A program made the translations under genes and the position numbers. From assembly GCF_016863095.1 (NCBI RefSeq), contig NZ_BOOF01000005.1, forward strand, positions 186,001 through 250,000: a stretch of DNA of 64,000 nt, given 5' to 3'. The DNA comes from Microbispora siamensis. GTDB lineage: Bacteria > Actinomycetota > Actinomycetes > Streptosporangiales > Streptosporangiaceae. The first letter of the stretch is position 1. Every line of letters begins with the position of its first letter. The notes under the pieces are model-generated. The model had not been told where the DNA came from. It was given only the letters and a program-made list of their open reading frames with translations, and did no database searches. Of the stretch, positions 34,774 through 45,092 are shown in pieces.

Positions 34774-36075
34774 CTACCCGTTGCGCTGGGGGGACACCGC
34801 CTCTCCCGCTCCGGAGGACGGGCGCGCCGTCTCCGGCTCCTGCCCGCCCTGTCCGCTCTGCTCACTCTGCTCGCTGTGCGCTGAGGCGGCGGGCTGGGAC
34901 GCGTGAGAGGGCTCGGGCTCCGCGGCGCCGGGTTCCGGGTGCGCGGGCGCGTCCCCGTCCCCGGCTCCGGGCTCCGCGGCGCCGGGCGGGCCGCCTTCGG
35001 CCGGTGGCTCGATGGCCGGCCGGCCGCGGCGCAGCTCGGGCAGCGCGCGGTAGATGACCGCCGTGAGCGGCACGGCCACCACGGCGCCCGCGATGCCGCC
35101 GAGCACGCCGCCCACCGCGAGGACGAGGATGATCGCCAGAGGGTGGAACTCCAGGGCCCGGCCCACGATGAGCGGCTGGAGCACGTGGTTTTCCAACTGC
35201 TGCTCGACCACGAGGATGCCAACGAAGATCAGCGCCAGGAACCAGCCGCGTGAGCCGAAGGTCACCAGCGTCGCGATGGTGCCCGCGAACAGGATGCCGA
35301 CGATCGGGATGAAGCTGGCCACGAAGACCAGCACCGCGAGGGGCGCCCACAGCGGCACCTGCATCCCCGCGAGCACCACTCCGATCACGAGCCCGTGGAT
35401 GGCGGCGACCGCCACCGTGCCGTGCACGTAGTGGGAGATCGTCGCCCAGGCGGCGCGGCCCGCGTTGTCGACGCGCGTCGCGGCGCCGCCGAAGGCCCGC
35501 AGGAACCAGGCCCAGATCCGGTCGCCGTCCTTCAGGAGGAAGAAGGTCACGAAGAGGATCAGCACGATGGAGGTGAGCACCTCGACGACCGCGGTGGCGC
35601 CGCTCAGCAGCGTGCTGGTGATCTGGCTGCGGTATTGGGTCACCTGGCTGCTGAGCTGGTCCACGAAGTCGGCGATCTGCGCCTCCTTCAGATGGAGGGG
35701 GCCGTGCAGCAGCCAGTCCTGGACGTTGCGCACGGTCACCTGGATCTGCAGGACCAGCCGGGGGAACTCCTCGTTCGCCCGCACGCCGATAAGGAAGCCG
35801 ATGCCGACGATCAGCGCGAGGCCGAGCAGCATCGTGATCCACGTCGCGTAGATCGGCCGGAGCCCGGCGGAGCGCAGCCGCCGGGTCAGCGGGTGGAGCA
35901 GGGCCGCGAGCAGCAGCGCGACCACCACCGGCATGACGACGAAGCTGATCCTTTGGATGATCAGCCACAGGACGTAGATCATCCCGCCGAGCAGCAACAG
36001 CCGCCAGCTCCACGCGGCCATCGTGGCCAGCGTCGGCGGAACCCTTTCCGTGGTACTGCGGTTAGACGGGATCAC
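34774..36075 (-). CDS. AI-2E-family (UPF0118) membrane transporter
   Basis: A 433-residue protein with about seven or eight membrane helices and the family core '[23 protein letters not shown]' and '[20 protein letters not shown]' followed by '[11 protein letters not shown]'. Members act as AI-2 exporters or Na+/H+-type antiporters; the substrate is open. The last 80 residues are a Pro/Ala/Ser/Glu-rich disordered tail. Confidence 0.9.
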   Translation of the reverse strand: MIPSNRSTTERVPPTLATMAAWSWRLLLLGGMIYVLWLIIQRISFVVMPVVVALLLAALLHPLTRRLRSAGLRPIYATWITMLLGLALIVGIGFLIGVRANEEFPRLVLQIQVTVRNVQDWLLHGPLHLKEAQIADFVDQLSSQVTQYRSQITSTLLSGATAVVEVLTSIVLILFVTFFLLKDGDRIWAWFLRAFGGAATRVDNAGRAAWATISHYVHGTVAVAAIHGLVIGVVLAGMQVPLWAPLAVLVFVASFIPIVGILFAGTIATLVTFGSRGWFLALIFVGILVVEQQLENHVLQPLIVGRALEFHPLAIILVLAVGGVLGGIAGAVVAVPLTAVIYRALPELRRGRPAIEPPAEGGPPGAAEPGAGDGDAPAHPEPGAAEPEPSHASQPAASAHSEQSEQSGQGGQEPETARPSSGAGEAVSPQRNG

Positions 36076-36317
36076 GGATCCAGCCTGGCATGTCGGCGGG
36101 CGGGACGCGCAGTCGTTTTACCCGGGTGTGGTGGTCGTCTCGCCGCGCCCCCGCCGCAGGTCCCCCTCCGCAGAGCGTCGCCGTGCCGAAATGCCATGGA
36201 ACGTCCCAAGCCGTCGCCGGCCACCGTCGTCACCACGCAGGCGCGGCGGTGGCCGGCAATGGCCTCACGCGGTCAGGGAGCGTCCCGTGATCTTTTGCCG
36301 TAGCGAGGATCGGCCAG

Positions 36318-36370
36318 ATGGATGCATCACAAGGCCGAGGAGGAGCCCATAGCGGAGCTATGGGCGACGA
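36318..36370. repeat. Dispersed palindrome-bearing repeat, copy 2
   Basis: Second copy of the element at 10768-10817, in the same orientation, with CCCATAGC-gga-GCTATGGG (36346-36364) as an eight-base stem. It lies in the 344-base gap 36076-36419 between the AI-2E gene and the end of valS. The following 50 bases contain further short inverted stretches (for example 'GGCGCCATCTGG') but no gene. It may also help terminate valS transcription. Confidence 0.7.
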
Positions 36371-36419
36371 CGAGAACGCAGTGAGGCGCCATCTGGGCGA
36401 CCGCAGTAGGCGAGAAAGG

Positions 36420-38951
36420 TCACGGGACACGACCTAGTTCCGCGACCGCGTCGAGCGGGCCGTCACCGGGTTCGAGGACGAACTCCTCGACGTTGCCGGC
36501 CGCGCACAGGTCGTCCTGGGCCGGCCGGACGAGATCCGCCCGGTCCCCCGACACGGTCAGCCGGGCGACCTCGGCCCGCATCGACAGCCGCGCCTCGGAC
36601 TTGGCCCGCCGCACCCGGCGGAGCACCTCCGCCACGGCGTCCAGCACCGCGGGGTCGCCGCGCCGCGCCTCGGGCAGCTCGTCGGGGGACGGCCAGGCGG
36701 CACGGTGCACCGAGCCCTCCCGCCACCACGACCAGACCTCTTCGGCAACGAACGGCAGGAACGGCGCGAACAGCCGCAGCAGCACGTCGAGCGCCCGCCG
36801 CAGCGCGGCGACGGCCGAGGCGTCCCCGTCGTACGCGCGGGCCTTGACCAGCTCCACGTAGTCGTCGCAGAACGACCAGAAGAAGCGTTCGGTCCGTTCC
36901 AGCGCCCGGGTGTAGTCGTACGCCTCGAACGCCTCGGTGGCCTCGGCGACGACCGCCCCCAGCGCGGCCAGCATGGACAGGTCGACTGGTTCTGTGACCT
37001 CGCCGCCGCCCTCGGACCGGAAGCCGAGCACGAACTTCGACGCGTTGAGGATCTTGATGGCCAGCCGGCGGCCGATCTTGATCTGCCCGGTGTCGAACGC
37101 CGTGTCGGTGCCGGGACGCCCGCTCGCCGCCCAGTAGCGGACCGCGTCGGAGCCGTACTCCTCCAGCAGGCCCATGGGCGTGACCACGTTGCCCTTGGAC
37201 TTCGACATCTTCTTGCGGTCGGGGTCGAGGATCCACCCGGAGATCGCCGCGTGCCGCCAGGGCAGCCCGCCGTGCTCCAGGTGTGCCCGCACGACCGTGG
37301 AGAACAGCCACGTACGGATGATCTCGTGGGCCTGGGGCCGCAGGTCCATCGGGAACACGCGGCGGAACAGGTCGTCGTCGCGCTCCCACCCGGCGGCGAT
37401 CTGCGGGCTCAGCGAGGAGGTCGCCCAGGTGTCCATGACGTCGGGGTCGGCGGTGAAGCCGAGCGGCTTGCCCCGCTGGTCCTCGGAGAAGCCGGGCGGC
37501 ACGTCGCTGGACGGGTCGACCGGCAGCGCCGACTCCGGCGGGACGATCGGCGCCTCGTAGATCGGCTCGCCGTCGGCGTCGAGGGGATACCAGACCGGGA
37601 TCGGCACGCCGAAGAACCGCTGGCGGGAGATCAGCCAGTCGCCCGCCAGGCCCTCCACCCAGTTGTCGTACCTGACCCGCATGTGCGGCGGGTGCCATTC
37701 CAGCTCCCGGCCGCGCTCCAGCAGCTCGGCGCGCAGCGCGGCGTCCCTGCCGCCGTTGCGGATGTACCACTGCCGGGTGGTGACGATCTCGAGGGGCCGG
37801 TCGCCCTTCTCGTAGAACTTGACCGGCCGCTGGATCTTGCGCGGCTCGCCGTCCAGGCGGCCGGACTCGCGCAGCATCTCCACGATGCGCTCGCGCGCGC
37901 TGTGCACCGTCTTCCCGGCCAGCTCGGCGTACGGCTCGGCGGGCACGCCGTGGGGCGGCTCGGGGAGCAGGCGGCCGTCCCAGCCGATCACCGGCCGGGT
38001 GGGCAGGTCGAGCTCGCGCCACCAGGTGACGTCGGTGACGTCGCCGAAGGTGCAGATCATCGCGATGCCGGAGCCCTTGTCGGGCTCGGCGAGGTGGTGG
38101 GCCACGACCGGCACCTCGACCCCGAAGACCGGGGTGCGGACGGTGGTGCCGAACAACGGCCGGTAACGCTCGTCGTCGGGGTGGGCGACCAGCGCCACGC
38201 AGGCCGGGATCAGCTCGGGCCGGGTCGTCTCGATCCACACCATGCCGTCGTCCGGCGCACGCTCGAAGCCGATGCGGTGGAAGGCGCCGGGCCACTCCCG
38301 GTCCTCCAGCTCGGCCTGGGCCACGGCGGTGCGGAACGTCACGTCCCACAGGGTCGGGGCCTCGGCGACGTACGCCTCGCCGCGCGCGAGGTTGCGCAGG
38401 AACGCGCGCTGGGATGCCGCCCGGGCATTGGCGTCGATGGTCGCGTAGGTCATCGACCAGTCCACCGACAGGCCGAGGCGCCGCCACAGCTCCTCGAACG
38501 CCTTCTCGTCCTCGGCGGTCAGCCGTTCGCACAGCTCGATGAAGTTGCGGCGCGAGATCGGCACCTGCCGCTTGGCGTCCGGCTTCTCCGGCGGCGTGAA
38601 AGCCGGGTCGTACGGCATGGAGGGGTCGCAGCGCACGCCGAAGTGGTTCTGCACGCGGCGCTCGGTGGGCAGGCCGTTATCGTCCCACCCCATCGGGTAG
38701 AAGACCTCGCGCCCCCGCATCCGCTGGTAGCGGGCGATCGTGTCCGTGTGCGTGTAGGAGAAGACGTGCCCCACGTGAAGGGACCCGGACACGGTGGGCG
38801 GCGGGGTGTCGATGGAGTAGACCTCGTCCCTCCCCCGGGACCGGTCGAACCGATAGGTGCCCTCGGCCTCCCAGCGCGCTACCCATACCGCCTCCAAGCC
38901 GTCGAGTGTGGGTTTCTCGGGCATGGCTGCGGGGAGTCGCTGTTCGGTCAT
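36420..38951 (-). CDS. valS: Valyl-tRNA synthetase
   Basis: An 843-residue class I synthetase. The HIGH motif is HVGH at residues 59-62; KMSKSKGN is at about residue 582. The CP1 editing region shows '[19 protein letters not shown]'. The anticodon-binding domain ends in '[18 protein letters not shown]', and the C-terminal coiled-coil tRNA arm of E. coli ValS is absent, as in archaeal-type ValS proteins. ATG 38951 is preferred to the open frame from 38996. It is divergent from the DUF4235 gene. Confidence 0.96.
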   Translation of the reverse strand: MTEQRLPAAMPEKPTLDGLEAVWVARWEAEGTYRFDRSRGRDEVYSIDTPPPTVSGSLHVGHVFSYTHTDTIARYQRMRGREVFYPMGWDDNGLPTERRVQNHFGVRCDPSMPYDPAFTPPEKPDAKRQVPISRRNFIELCERLTAEDEKAFEELWRRLGLSVDWSMTYATIDANARAASQRAFLRNLARGEAYVAEAPTLWDVTFRTAVAQAELEDREWPGAFHRIGFERAPDDGMVWIETTRPELIPACVALVAHPDDERYRPLFGTTVRTPVFGVEVPVVAHHLAEPDKGSGIAMICTFGDVTDVTWWRELDLPTRPVIGWDGRLLPEPPHGVPAEPYAELAGKTVHSARERIVEMLRESGRLDGEPRKIQRPVKFYEKGDRPLEIVTTRQWYIRNGGRDAALRAELLERGRELEWHPPHMRVRYDNWVEGLAGDWLISRQRFFGVPIPVWYPLDADGEPIYEAPIVPPESALPVDPSSDVPPGFSEDQRGKPLGFTADPDVMDTWATSSLSPQIAAGWERDDDLFRRVFPMDLRPQAHEIIRTWLFSTVVRAHLEHGGLPWRHAAISGWILDPDRKKMSKSKGNVVTPMGLLEEYGSDAVRYWAASGRPGTDTAFDTGQIKIGRRLAIKILNASKFVLGFRSEGGGEVTEPVDLSMLAALGAVVAEATEAFEAYDYTRALERTERFFWSFCDDYVELVKARAYDGDASAVAALRRALDVLLRLFAPFLPFVAEEVWSWWREGSVHRAAWPSPDELPEARRGDPAVLDAVAEVLRRVRRAKSEARLSMRAEVARLTVSGDRADLVRPAQDDLCAAGNVEEFVLEPGDGPLDAVAELGRVP

Positions 38952-39020
38952 GCCACCACATGGTATGGCGTGGACCGTCACCCCGCGGGGAGACACTAAG
39001 GTCGTTATCGAGGAGGAATC

Positions 39021-39338
39021 ATGGCGGACATGGCTCGGGAGGCCAAGCGCGAACTCGGCGCGACGGACAAGCCCGACATGCAGTGGCGGATCGTCGGCGG
39101 CCTGCTCGGCCTGGCGGTGGGCTTCTGCTCGCGCAAGGTGCTGTCGTTCGCGTGGGAGAAGGCGACCGGCAAGAAGCCGCCGGCGAGCGCCGACTCCCCC
39201 GACATCGGGCTCGGCGAGGCGATCGCGTACGCCGTGGTGATGGGCCTGGGCATGGAGATCACGCGGATCGTGATCACGCGGTCGGCGGCGAAGAAGTGGC
39301 GCTCCTGGAAGGACGCCGCCCGGGACCTTACTCCGTAG
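39021..39338 (+). CDS. DUF4235 small membrane protein
   Basis: A 105-residue protein with two hydrophobic segments and the family signature '[25 protein letters not shown]'. Its function is unknown; it is widespread in actinobacteria. GAGGAG precedes ATG 39021. Its stop lies inside the end of the convergent otsA gene (11-base overlap), so neither gene has room for a separate terminator. Confidence 0.9.
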   Translation: MADMAREAKRELGATDKPDMQWRIVGGLLGLAVGFCSRKVLSFAWEKATGKKPPASADSPDIGLGEAIAYAVVMGLGMEITRIVITRSAAKKWRSWKDAARDLTP

Positions 39339-40725
39339 GAGCGACGGGTTCCCCGGACTCCAGGGCCGTGAGGAAGTCGCTGGCCCACCTGTCCACGTCG
39401 TACGTCGCGACCCTGCGCCTGAGCGAGCGCATCCGGCGCGCCAGCTCGTGCGGGGTCGCCCGCATCGCCGCCAGCATCGTCCGCTTCATGCCGTCGATGT
39501 CGTACGGGTTGACCATGTAGGCCTGGCGCAGCTCGTCGGCCGCCCCGGCGAACTCGCTCAGCACGAGCGCCCCGCGCAGGTCGTGGCGGCAGGCGACGTA
39601 CTCCTTGGCGACGAGGTTCATGCCGTCGCGCAGCGGCGTGACGACCATGACGTCGGCCGCGCAGTAGAGCGCCGCCAGCTCCTCCTTGTTGTACGACTGG
39701 TGGAGGTAGGAGATCGGCATGCGGCCGAGCACGCCGTGCTCGCCGTTGATGCGGCCCACCCGCAGCTCGATGTCGTTGCGCAGCCGGATGTACTCGGCGA
39801 CCCGCTCGCGGGTGGGCGTGGCGACCTGCACGAAGACCGCCTCGTCCGGCTTGATCGCGCCGTCGTCGAGCAGCTCGCCGAACGCCTTGAGCCGCTGGCC
39901 GATGCCCTTGGTGTAGTCGAGGCGGTCGACGCCGAGCAGCACGTGCTCGGGGTCGCCCAGCTCGGCGCGGATCTCCTTGGCCCGCTGCTGGACGCGCGGC
40001 TCGCGGACGAGCTGGTCCAGCTCGCCGACGTCGACGGAGATCGGGAACGACTCGGCGCGGACCGTCCTGTCTTCGAGCTGGATCTCGTTGCGGAGGTACT
40101 GCACGCCGAGCAGGCGGCGGCACAGGCGCAGGAAGTTGGCGGCGCCGCCCGGCCGCTGGAAGCCGACGAGATCGGCCCCGAGCAGCCCTTCGAGGATCTC
40201 GTTGCGCCAGGGCAGCTGGTAGAACAGCTCGCCCGGCGGGAACGGGATGTGCAGGAAGAACCCGATCTTCAGGTCGGGCCGCAGCTTGCGCAGCATCGCG
40301 GGCACGAGCTGGAGCTGGTAGTCCTGCACCCAGACGACCGCGCCGGGCGCGGCGGCGTCCGCGGCCGCGCGGGCGAAGCGGTCGTTGACCGCCCGGTACG
40401 CGTCCCAGAGCACGCGGGAGTAGACGGGCGTGGCGACCACGTCGTGATAGAGCGGCCACAGGGTGGCGTTGGAGAAGCCCTCGTAGTACAGCTCGACCTC
40501 GAGCTGGGACAGCGGGATGGGGATCAGGTGCATCCCGTCGTGGTCGAAGGGCTTCAGCTCCTCTCCCGCCGCCCCGGTCCAGCCGAGCCAGGCCCCGTCA
40601 CGGCGTTGCATGACGGGCGCGATGGCGGTCACGAGCCCGCCCGGGCTGCGCCGCCATTCGTTCTCGCCCACGCGATCGACCGGCAGCCGGTTCGCGACGA
40701 TCAGAAAAGAGCTGGTGCCACGCAT
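39328..40725 (-). CDS. otsA: Trehalose-6-phosphate synthase
   Basis: A 465-residue GT20 glycosyltransferase: '[11 protein letters not shown]' opening, '[11 protein letters not shown]' for UDP-glucose binding, '[16 protein letters not shown]', '[13 protein letters not shown]', and '[18 protein letters not shown]' with the nucleotide-sugar Arg and Lys. It joins UDP-glucose (or GDP-glucose) and glucose-6-phosphate. No otsB phosphatase is adjacent. GGAGGGG precedes ATG 40725, and an inverted repeat immediately upstream overlaps this region. Confidence 0.96.
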   Translation of the reverse strand: MRGTSSFLIVANRLPVDRVGENEWRRSPGGLVTAIAPVMQRRDGAWLGWTGAAGEELKPFDHDGMHLIPIPLSQLEVELYYEGFSNATLWPLYHDVVATPVYSRVLWDAYRAVNDRFARAAADAAAPGAVVWVQDYQLQLVPAMLRKLRPDLKIGFFLHIPFPPGELFYQLPWRNEILEGLLGADLVGFQRPGGAANFLRLCRRLLGVQYLRNEIQLEDRTVRAESFPISVDVGELDQLVREPRVQQRAKEIRAELGDPEHVLLGVDRLDYTKGIGQRLKAFGELLDDGAIKPDEAVFVQVATPTRERVAEYIRLRNDIELRVGRINGEHGVLGRMPISYLHQSYNKEELAALYCAADVMVVTPLRDGMNLVAKEYVACRHDLRGALVLSEFAGAADELRQAYMVNPYDIDGMKRTMLAAMRATPHELARRMRSLRRRVATYDVDRWASDFLTALESGEPVAPTE

Positions 40726-40737
40726 GAATCCCCTCCA

Positions 40738-40778
40738 GGTGGTCGCCTGTGACCACCATACGGAAAGTCACCAGTGAC
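40738..40778. promoter_or_regulatory. GGTGGTC/GACCACC and GTCAC/GTGAC inverted repeats before otsA
   Basis: GGTGGTC-n6-GACCACC (40738-40757) and GTCAC-CA-GTGAC (40767-40778) stand 12-50 bases before the otsA start codon. They are suitable for a repressor or an mRNA hairpin. The rest of 40779-40992 holds one weak TGAGA-n4-TCTCA palindrome (40821-40834) and no gene. Confidence 0.45.
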
Positions 40779-40992
40779 CCCCATACCCGTAAGAACGTGC
40801 ACAATCCACGCCTAAGGCTGTGAGAATGATCTCATGCAGCTCATACGGGGTCGGCAAGAGGTTTAGACCAATCGGTGACACTTCCCTATCTGGAAGATCA
40901 GGACGGCCGGAGAGTGCCGATTGGGACGGGCGCCAGGATCGCGGCGCTTCACCCGGGGACCGAGACGGGGGATCAGCCGGGGGGCAGGGGCG

Positions 40993-41757
40993 TCAGCCGG
41001 GGGGCAGTGCGCGCTGACGGCGCAGATCCGCGCGTACGGCGGCGGCGAGTTTCCTGGTGGCGGCCCGGTTCAGCGCACCGCCGGCCACGGCGCCGGTGAG
41101 GAACGGGCCGAGCGTGGTGAGGTGGCGGCCGAGCGTGCGCATCAGGCGGTTGCGCAGCGCGGTCTTGGCGGCGGTCCCGAGTGCGATCGTGGCCGAACCG
41201 GGGGCGAGGGGGTTGACGCCCCGCTGCTTCGACCAGGCGAGCGCGAACGCGGTCGCCCTCTGGGCGCCGGTGCCGGGGACCTCCACGCCGTACACCTCGT
41301 GCAGTTCGGCGAGGAGCTTCACTTCGATGGCCGCGACGACCAGCGTCTCGGCCACGATCTGGGCGGGTGCGGACAGCAGGAGCGGCGGAGCGGCGAACTC
41401 GGCCGCGGCGAGCGCTCCGCCGACCGCGCCGACCGCCATCGTCGCCTTCGCGGCGGTGCGGACGAGATCGTCGGCGAGCTGCTCGCCGGTGAGCCCGTAG
41501 TGGTGTTCCCGCAGCGTCTCGTAGTCCCTGATCGGTAACCGCGGGGCGATGTTCATGAAGACGTCGGCCAGCCATCGCCCCCGGCCGACTCCCCGTTCTC
41601 GTGCCTTCCTGGCGGACCTTGCCAAGGCCCCGCTGAGGCGGCCGAGCAGCCGACGCCGCTCGGCCCCGTCCGTCTCCTCAGGGGCGACGAGTTTGCCGAC
41701 AAGGTCGGCCACCTCGTTGTTTGATTCATCCGCTGCTGAAGTCACGGACCCTCCCAA
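40993..41757 (-). CDS. EcsC-like conserved protein
   Basis: A 254-residue Ala/Gly/Leu-rich protein with several amphipathic or hydrophobic helices ('AAKATMAVGAVGGALAAAEF', 'PFLTGAVAGGALNRAATRKL'), like EcsC-family proteins of actinomycetes, whose function is unclear. The start at 41757 or an internal GTG 41745 is uncertain. It lies directly behind the DUF4193 gene, with a seven-base gap, and is probably co-transcribed with it. Confidence 0.65.
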   Translation of the reverse strand: MGGSVTSAADESNNEVADLVGKLVAPEETDGAERRRLLGRLSGALARSARKARERGVGRGRWLADVFMNIAPRLPIRDYETLREHHYGLTGEQLADDLVRTAAKATMAVGAVGGALAAAEFAAPPLLLSAPAQIVAETLVVAAIEVKLLAELHEVYGVEVPGTGAQRATAFALAWSKQRGVNPLAPGSATIALGTAAKTALRNRLMRTLGRHLTTLGPFLTGAVAGGALNRAATRKLAAAVRADLRRQRALPPG

Positions 41758-41764
41758 GGGTCTC

Positions 41765-42064
41765 CTAGGCGGCGCACTCGCGGCAGACCTGCTGGCCGTT
41801 CTTCTCCGAGGCCAGCTGGCTGCGGTGGTGCACCAGGAAGCACCGCGAGCAGGTGAATTCGTCGGCCTGCCGAGGAATCACCCGCAGCGAGAGCTCCTCG
41901 TTCGACAGATCCGCCCCCGGCAACTCCAGCGACTCGGCCAGATCGGTCTCGTCGATGTCGATGCTGCCCGACGACTTGTCACTCCTACGCGCCTGGAGTT
42001 CCTGAAGGCTGTCCTCGCTGAGGTCGTCGTCGGTCTTACGCGGGCTGTCGTAGTCGGTAGCCAT
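41765..42064 (-). CDS. DUF4193 small zinc-ribbon-like protein
   Basis: A 99-residue acidic protein with a C-terminal 'FTCSRCFLVHHRSQLA' and 'VCRECAA', i.e. two CxxC pairs forming a probable zinc site. This matches DUF4193, conserved in actinobacteria and of unknown function. The upstream 259 bases (42065-42323) hold its promoter region and the end of the histidine-kinase gene's transcript; no gene is seen there. Confidence 0.92.
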   Translation of the reverse strand: MATDYDSPRKTDDDLSEDSLQELQARRSDKSSGSIDIDETDLAESLELPGADLSNEELSLRVIPRQADEFTCSRCFLVHHRSQLASEKNGQQVCRECAA

Positions 42065-42323
42065 CTGCTACTCCATCCCCCTCATCTATCTGCCTGCGCC
42101 TGTGTCGCGCGTGGATAACGCTCGGAAGGCCGGTGTTGTGCCCGCGGGGGCCGGTAAATTGTGCATTCGGTACCCGCTTGAACGAACACTGAACCTTCCG
42201 ACACGCGAGGGGCGTCCCGCCGGGGGCTGCGGTTAGCCAAATATGGCGAAAACCACAGTATCGGCGGTATCCCCCACCGCGTTCGACGGCACATCCAACC
42301 ACATGTGCGGCGCGCACGCTCCA

Positions 42324-43778
42324 TCAGCGCGCCGACTGCGGCGTCCCCGGAGATGCCCCGGCTCCGGACAGACGCACCGTCACCACGAGACCGCCCCCGT
42401 CGCGGGGGACGGCGGCGACCGTTCCGCCGTGCGCGCGGACGATCGCGCGCACGATGGACAGGCCGAGACCCGCGCCCTTGGCGGACTGGACCCGGTCGGC
42501 ATTCAGGCGCCGGAACGGCTCGAACAGGCTCTCCACCTCGTACGCGGGAACGTGCGGTCCCGTGTTCGCGACCTGAACAACCGCACCCCCGTCCACAATT
42601 CCCGTCCGGACCCATACTTTTCCGGACTCGCCGAGATTGTGCTTGATGCCGTTCTCGACGAGGTTGGAGACACAGCGTTCTATGAGCACGGGGTCGCCCG
42701 TCGTGGCCGCCGGGTGGAGGTCGTGCTCGACGGTGACACCCTCTTCCTCGGCGAAGGGGGCCAGTTGCTCCACGGCCGTCCTGGCGACCTCCTGGACGTC
42801 CACGGGCTTGCGCACCGACAGCTCGCGCTCGCTGCGGGCGAGCAGCAGCAGGCCCTCGATCAGCCGCTCGTTGCGTGCGGTGGTGCCCAGGAGCGTGCGC
42901 CCGAGCACCTTGAGGTCGTCCGACGCCTCGGGATCGGACAGGGCCACCTCCAGCACCGTGCGGTTGATCGCCAGCGGCGTCCGCAGCTCGTGGGAGGCGT
43001 TGTCCACGAACCTCCGCTGCGCGTCGAAGGCGGTGTTGAGCCGGGTGAGCATCGCGTCGAAGGTGTCGGCCAGCTCCTTCAGCTCGTCGGCCGGGCCCTG
43101 GAGGTCGATGCGCTCGTGGGCGAGCGAGGTCTCCGACAGCTTCCGCGCGGTCGCCGTCATCTTGATCACGGGCCGCAGCGCTCGGTCCGCCACGACGTAT
43201 CCCAGCATCAGCGCCAGGATCCCGACGCCCGCCAGCGCCAGCAGCGCCCGCTTCAACAGCTCGGCCCGCGCCACCGCGGTGACCTCCGCCTGCGACTGGG
43301 CGAACTGGTGGTTGACCTCGTCGATCCACTCCTGCGGCACGCTCCCGCGCGGGAAGATGATCTGCGGCGCGCTCTGCCAGCCGATGTCGATCGCCTGGCC
43401 GATCAGCACGTACATGACCATCACCAGCAGCGCGCCGGCGACGAAGACCAACGCGGCATACGTGAGGGTCAGGCGCCAGCGGATGCTGACGCGGTTCTGC
43501 AGCGACCTGATCTCGTTGAGCAGGTTGCCCCGCTGCACGGGGTGGGCGACCAGGGGCGGCGGGCCGTCCCAGGCGGGCGGCCCGCTGGGCGGCGGCGGCA
43601 CCTGGCTGCGGTAGGGACCGGTGCCCATCGGGTTCGACATCCGGCGGGTGGGAGCCGCCGGAGCCTGGCCGCCGGTCGGAGCCGCCACGTCCGGCGAGGT
43701 CGTGGCGGCGTCCGATCCGCCGGGCGGCGGGAGGATCCGGGGCGTCCCCCCCTCGGAGACGTCACGCGGTTCGGTCAC
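42324..43778 (-). CDS. Two-component sensor histidine kinase
   Basis: A 484-residue kinase. A Pro/Gly-rich cytoplasmic N-terminus (1-90) is followed by a first membrane helix (about 105-130), a short extracytoplasmic sensor of about 55 residues, a second helix (about 180-200), a HAMP domain, HisKA with 'FVDNASHELRTPLAINR' (phospho-His) and HATPase_c with 'NLVENGIKHN' and 'KGAGLGLSIVRAIVRAHGG'. It follows its response regulator by 36 bases. The signal is unknown. GTG 43778 has GGGAGGGGG upstream. Confidence 0.94.
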   Translation of the reverse strand: MTEPRDVSEGGTPRILPPPGGSDAATTSPDVAAPTGGQAPAAPTRRMSNPMGTGPYRSQVPPPPSGPPAWDGPPPLVAHPVQRGNLLNEIRSLQNRVSIRWRLTLTYAALVFVAGALLVMVMYVLIGQAIDIGWQSAPQIIFPRGSVPQEWIDEVNHQFAQSQAEVTAVARAELLKRALLALAGVGILALMLGYVVADRALRPVIKMTATARKLSETSLAHERIDLQGPADELKELADTFDAMLTRLNTAFDAQRRFVDNASHELRTPLAINRTVLEVALSDPEASDDLKVLGRTLLGTTARNERLIEGLLLLARSERELSVRKPVDVQEVARTAVEQLAPFAEEEGVTVEHDLHPAATTGDPVLIERCVSNLVENGIKHNLGESGKVWVRTGIVDGGAVVQVANTGPHVPAYEVESLFEPFRRLNADRVQSAKGAGLGLSIVRAIVRAHGGTVAAVPRDGGGLVVTVRLSGAGASPGTPQSAR

Positions 43779-43814
43779 AGGGCCCCCTCCCCCGGGACGT
43801 GGCGGCGCGGATCG

Positions 43815-44468
43815 TCACAGCCGGTACCCGACACCGGGCACGGTCTCGATGACCGGCGGATCGCCCAGCTTCTTGCGCAAGGTCATCATGGTCACCCTGA
43901 CCACGTTGGTGAACGGGTCGATGTTCTCGTCCCACGCCTTGTCGAGCAGGTCCTCCTGGCTGACGACGGCGCCCTCGGCCCGCATCAGCTCCTCCAGCAC
44001 CGCGAACTCCTTCTTGGTGAGGTGGACCTCGACCCCGTCCCTCGTCACCTGGCGCCTGCCGGGGTCGAGCCGGACGCCGGCGCGTTCGAGCACGGGCGGC
44101 AGCGGCGGCGCGGACCTGCGGCCGAGCGCGCGCACCCGGGCCACGAGTTCCATGAACACGAACGGCTTGGCCAGGTAGTCGTCGGCGCCCAGCTCCAGGC
44201 CCTCGACCTTGTCGTCCACGTCGCCCGCGGCCGTGAGCATGATGATCCGCGAGGCCGACCGCTGGGCGACCAGGCGGCGGGCCACCTCGTCGCCGTGCAC
44301 CTTGGGCAGGTCGCGGTCGAGCACGATCACGTCGTAGTCGATGTAACCGGTCTTCTCCAAGGCGGCGGCGCCGTCGTAGGCGACGTCCACGGCCATCGCC
44401 TCCCGGCGGAGTCCGGTGGCGATCGCGTCCGCGAGCACCCGCTCGTCCTCCACCACAAGCACGCGCAT
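43815..44468 (-). CDS. OmpR/PhoB-family response regulator
   Basis: A 217-residue regulator. The receiver domain has 'VLVVEDERVLADAI', phospho-acceptor Asp in 'YDVIVLDRDLPKVHGDEV' and the switch Lys in 'YLAKPFVFMEL'. The C-terminal winged helix has 'LTKKEFAVLEELMRAEG' and 'VRVTMMTLRKKLGDPPVIETVPGVGYRL'. AGGAGG six bases before ATG 44468 sets the start. It forms an operon with the downstream kinase. Confidence 0.96.
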   Translation of the reverse strand: MRVLVVEDERVLADAIATGLRREAMAVDVAYDGAAALEKTGYIDYDVIVLDRDLPKVHGDEVARRLVAQRSASRIIMLTAAGDVDDKVEGLELGADDYLAKPFVFMELVARVRALGRRSAPPLPPVLERAGVRLDPGRRQVTRDGVEVHLTKKEFAVLEELMRAEGAVVSQEDLLDKAWDENIDPFTNVVRVTMMTLRKKLGDPPVIETVPGVGYRL

Positions 44469-44709
44469 CAAGTCCTCCTAGCTGGTACGACGCCCCTCAT
44501 TGTGGCCATATTCGACGTAAGCCGCCGGTAAGCGGTTCCGGCGCTCTACGTGACGTAGAGCACAGAAATTCACAGGTTTGCGGTCGGTCCGGACATGGGT
44601 AAGGCCCCGGACACCCTCCATTGTCGTGTGCCGGGGAAGGGCGCGCCTCTCCGCAGGATCCGTGCCGGAGCCCCCGTGACACGTTTCGCCCCCTGAGAAA
44701 GAAGGTGAG

Positions 44710-44874
44710 ATGGGCGAGTTCACGACCACGATCGAAACCAGGCTCGACCAGGCCTACAAGGGTCTTGAAGAGGCCACCACGAGCGGGGACGACTTCCTCG
44801 CCGACACCCTCACCGCCGAGATCGAGGACCTGCACCGCCTCGCCGAGGATCACGGCATTTCCATCCAGCGCTGA
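44710..44874 (+). CDS. 54-residue helical small protein
   Basis: A small acidic protein with an 'MGEFTTTIETRLDQAYKGLE' start and a hydrophobic heptad-like pattern through 'TLTAEIEDLHRLAEDHGI', predicted by eye as a two-helix hairpin. GAAGG at 44701-44705 precedes the ATG by four bases, and a perfect 11-base-stem terminator starts 16 bases after the stop, so this is a complete monocistronic unit. It is divergent from the response regulator, across a 241-base gap with nothing else clear. Function unknown. Confidence 0.75.
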   Translation: MGEFTTTIETRLDQAYKGLEEATTSGDDFLADTLTAEIEDLHRLAEDHGISIQR

Positions 44875-44890
44875 CCCAAACCGACACTGA

Positions 44891-44922
44891 CGAGGGGGCC
44901 CGCCGAACGGTGGGCCCCCTCG
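44891..44922 (+). terminator. Terminator after the 54-residue gene
   Basis: A perfect inverted repeat CGAGGGGGCCC (44891-44901) / GGGCCCCCTCG (44912-44922) with a ten-base loop, just after the small gene. Confidence 0.85.
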
Positions 44923-45092
44923 CCTGTCTGTGCATCGGGCGAAGCCGGCGGGAACTCGACGCGAATTCACGGCGACCACGAGGTGCGGATGATCGACCGC
45001 CCGGCTCGCGGGGAGGCGGCGGGTTTGCCGCCAGGGGGGCGGGTAGAGCCGTCGTCTCCGCAGCGTCACCCAAGCACGAGAGGTGGATCGCC

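Noticed and set aside
36230-36430. 66-codon frame whose 'SSPIAPLW' pattern matches one at 10.8 kb
   Set aside because: The similarity comes from the shared DNA repeat and its palindrome rather than from a coding sequence; no start signal.
36705-38999. 764-codon open frame antisense to valS, and similar very long antisense frames over acnA, pnkp, the KimA-like gene and sepH
   Set aside because: Composition is Arg/Val/Gly/Asp-rich without domains; such frames arise because stop codons are rare in GC-rich DNA opposite a real gene with strong codon bias.
40859-40870. AGGTTTAGACCA, resembling a DasR site, upstream of otsA
   Set aside because: Two mismatches to the core, more than 130 bases from the gene, and no chitin or aminosugar gene nearby; likely chance.
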